Shown here piece after piece: positions 61,131 through 64,000 of a stretch of DNA of 64,000 bases. This DNA comes from Chionis minor (taxonomy: Eukaryota > Chordata > Aves > Charadriiformes > Chionididae), in assembly GCA_013398295.1 (NCBI GenBank), contig VZSF01000873.1, positions 186,001 through 250,000 of the forward strand. The letters run 5' to 3'. Position 1 is the first letter of the stretch. Each line of letters begins with the position of its first letter. The notes beneath the pieces are model-generated. The model was not told the origin of the DNA, made no database searches, and saw only the letters and a list, made by a program, of their open reading frames with translations. The translations under genes were made by a program, and so were the position numbers.

Positions 61131-64000
61131 CCTCTTGCCTTCTGGAAAATGTCAAATTCTATCATGTCACATCGACAAATTATTACCAAAATCGCCTGAA
61201 ATTATTAGAAAGCTACAGTTTTCCTTTTTCTCCTTTTCGGTTGTTTGGTGCGGGTTTTTTTTTAACTACAGGTTGCCACTAAGCCCATGCAATGCCTGGG
61301 GAAAACCACCAGTTTAGCTTTGTAGCTCAACTGGACGATGAGCTAAGCGCAAACTTGTCCTAGCACAAAGGAGTGACACCCTCGGAAATGTTCTCAGTTT
61401 ACAATGAGTTCTAAAAAGTGTGATTGTAAATTACCAGCTGTACCAAACCCTACAGACCTGTCAAGTAGGAGTTTACAGACTCAAACCTTCAAGCCTAAGT
61501 GAACACTGTTTCTTTTTCTAAAGTGTGAGTTACGCGTAACATTTACATAGTTAACTGGCACGTACACCCACTGTTCATTGCAAAACTCCCTCAAAAGTAG
61601 CGGGGAGGCTGGTAACTTGGGGGTGAGTGCTCACCACAGGTCACATTCTGTCCTTGTGGTACTTCACGAGGGAAACCATCTGGCTAGAAGTTCTCCTGCC
61701 AGTGAGCAGGAGCGTGTGAGACCTGGAGGTGAAAGCCCACCCTGATCCTCAGTGTCAGCACAGGGATGCAGGAGAGTCCAGGGGGATGTGGGGGAGTTGA
61801 GGGGGATGCCGCCTCCAAGAGCTCCCTCTCAGCCCTTCAGAGCGCCCAGGCTGTATCGGTCAATCTGAATACCGGATCTGGTCCAACATCTAAATACTTC
61901 ATAGAAGAGGTAACAGCTGTGCATGCTTTGACTGGACATACAGTTGCAGATGTTACTAAACGCACACAAAGCAGTAATTTTCAAGCCCTGCAGAGTAAGA
62001 TTTAACTTCATGGTAACTGGAAGGTTAACAGAAATCCCAGAGCAGAGCTCAGTTTGACAGACTACAGAGTTGTCATACACACACAGATAGAAAATGTGAT
62101 TTTAGGTAGTATTCTGATTGGTCGCCTCTGATGTTTCTTATTTCTTCACAATTTTGTCAAATCTTTGCATACACTTCCGCTGAAGCACGGCCCATAGAGA
62201 GATTTCTAAAACATAGCAAAGCTCCTTAGAACATTTCATATCAATTACTCATTTCACGTTTGTGAGGATTTGTATTTACAAGGACAAATCTTTAAGCTTC
62301 TTAAGGGTAAGAAACAGGTGACAAGTGCAGAGGATTGCAACAGCCTGCTAATCCTGAAACACCTAGATGGGGAATGAAAAGGGAAACGCAGGATGTCAGA
62401 AGTGAGCAGGACCCACTTAGGAAACACTCTGCAAATCAGGTATCCTTACCTGTCAACAAAGGTAAAATATCTTGCACAGATGTGCAGTGAATGCTTGGAG
62501 ATATTCAGCATAAGTTTGTAATCACACCATAACTTAACTATATACTGCTCAAATAGTTTTCATGGTTCTCTTGCCTTGTAAATTGTGTTGATTAGCTCAA
62601 TTATCAGTTCATGTTTAGATTCCTGCTTTCAGGAGCAATTATATAATCCTTGGATTCAAAAGCCATGTAATGCTTCTAATGTTAATAAAGACATAGTTGG
62701 CATTTACACAGGACTTTTTTCAGTACTGCATAAACAGGGCAATTTGACATTTCTAGGAAATACGTAGTTGCATGACTGTTACAGAGAAACTGAAGTGTGT
62801 ATGTAGATTTACGTAACTCCTACAAAAACCACAAAGCAACAGTGCCTACATTATTAAAAAGTAGCATCCCATAACTTGTTGCTGTGGTATTTTGCTCTGT
62901 GGATAAAACTCCTAGCGAGGGTCACCGAGTACTTACTTTGATGCAGGGCACTTTCTCCGCAATCTACAGATGAGCTTTTCCGTAATTTTGCCCACAGCAG
63001 ACCTGCTAGTTTCTCTGTTGATGGCAGGACGCTGCAGTAACCGGTCACTTTGGAAACAAAATAAACACAGTCCTGGGGGACTTTGTACACTCTGTGAAGC
63101 CTACACTTCTGTTCCCAAAAGCTTCTCAAAAACTGCCGTATGCTCTATACGGAAAGCCAATCAATGTTGCTTGCTAATACAAGCTGCTCTGAACTAACTG
63201 AAAAGAGCTGCTTGTGTTAATTAACAGAGGCTGGTAACCATGTTTAAAATAGCACTGCCTGGTGCGCTGCAGCATGCAATGCAAGCTTGTAATGTGTCTT
63301 CAAACGTGCCAGCTTCTTCTTATTACAGCACCTTCAAACCATTTTTCACCACTTAATTCTATTGAGTTACTGTGTCTAAGAAACATACCCTTTGACATCT
63401 AAAAGTGAGTTCAAGGTACCTCCAGGATAACTGTTTTATGGAACTGGTGTTTGCAGATGGAGCTAGCCATCAAAACTAAGAGTTTCCTTAATATTGGGAC
63501 TATGGCAGTAGGAGAGCAGCCTCTCTGTCATGGAATGAGAAGAGCAAGCTACAGTAAGCAGCTCTTGCATTAACTCTAAGAAGCTCTTAGAATCACTTAT
63601 CCCTTTCCAATTTAGCCTTCTTCCATAACCAAGGTTTTTAAGTTGTGTTTAGTACCTTTCATTACACTGTGTAAACACCTTAGATAATGCTAACATTTTA
63701 TACCAATCTAATCATCTCATTAGCTCTTTCAACTCTCAGCTGAAACTGTATCATTAAGTTAACTTCATCAGGTTGGGTGGAAAAAAGGCAGCAATATAGA
63801 AGTGTCGATACAGAAAAGCATCCCAAAGCAGTGCATTGAGGACGAGTATTCTCACTAATAGTAAAAATGAGAAGATAAACCAGTTTTGGTTTCTTCTCTT
63901 GAATTTAGTAATTTCCCTTTAACACATCAGAAATTTTCTTCTTTCAAATTTGCCCCCTCCCTTCTCCAAAATTCTTGCTTTGAGAAACCCACAATAATCT
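61131..64000. other. Upstream flank of the CpG island
   Basis: AT-rich unique DNA beyond the island with no recognised exon or mobile element. The frames present (up to 91 codons) show no known domain. In mammals a long gene-poor interval separates RNF144B from ID4, which would fit this side. Confidence 0.5.

Noticed and set aside
60422..61317. Long overlapping frames of 175-212 codons on both strands in the CpG island
   Set aside because: Several frames on both strands are open at once, rich in Arg, Pro, Gly and Ala; this is what GC-rich DNA with few stop codons gives.

Overview
The window looks like bird nuclear DNA. It carries several 5'-truncated CR1 LINEs with the avian-type 3' tail, two ERVL-like LTRs of the kind common in bird genomes, AT-rich intronic sequence and one strong CpG island. 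The species cannot be named from the sequence alone.

One protein-coding gene is supported. A 189-bp exon on the minus strand (2028-2216) encodes the first 55 residues of RNF144B (IBRDC2/p53RFP), a membrane-anchored RBR-type E3 ubiquitin ligase. It has a good acceptor and donor, and it ends inside the first RING. The CpG island at about 60.40-61.13 kb is the best candidate for the RNF144B promoter and non-coding exon 1, with a consensus minus-strand donor at 60568/60567. On that reading almost the whole window is RNF144B intron 1 (about 58 kb), 1-2027 is the start of intron 2, and everything right of about 61.1 kb is upstream flank. The remaining RBR exons (rest of RING1, IBR, RING2, transmembrane tail) lie beyond the left edge.

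Layout: 1-2027 intron 2; 2028-2216 coding exon with a 14-codon upstream ORF; 3.8-4.1 kb small CpG-dense patch; 4107-4880 solo LTR in the gene's orientation; 4.9-24.8 kb unique intron; 24.80-25.06 CR1; 34.2 kb perfect 18-bp hairpin; 34.89-35.44 older LTR; 36.02-37.93 CR1 with reverse-transcriptase remnants; 42.2 kb 54-bp tandem duplication; 43.66-43.81 CR1 tail on the plus strand; 46.92-47.28 and 48.58-49.49 CR1 fragments; 49.5-60.4 unique intron; 60.40-61.13 CpG island; 61.1-64.0 upstream flank.

Most long open frames here are chance frames in GC-rich DNA or antisense shadows of CR1. No RNA gene, CRISPR array or bacterial feature was seen. No new multi-gene system is evident. The points most worth checking are the uORF/start-codon arrangement on the RNF144B exon, the intronic perfect hairpin, and the possible alternative promoters just upstream of the coding exon.
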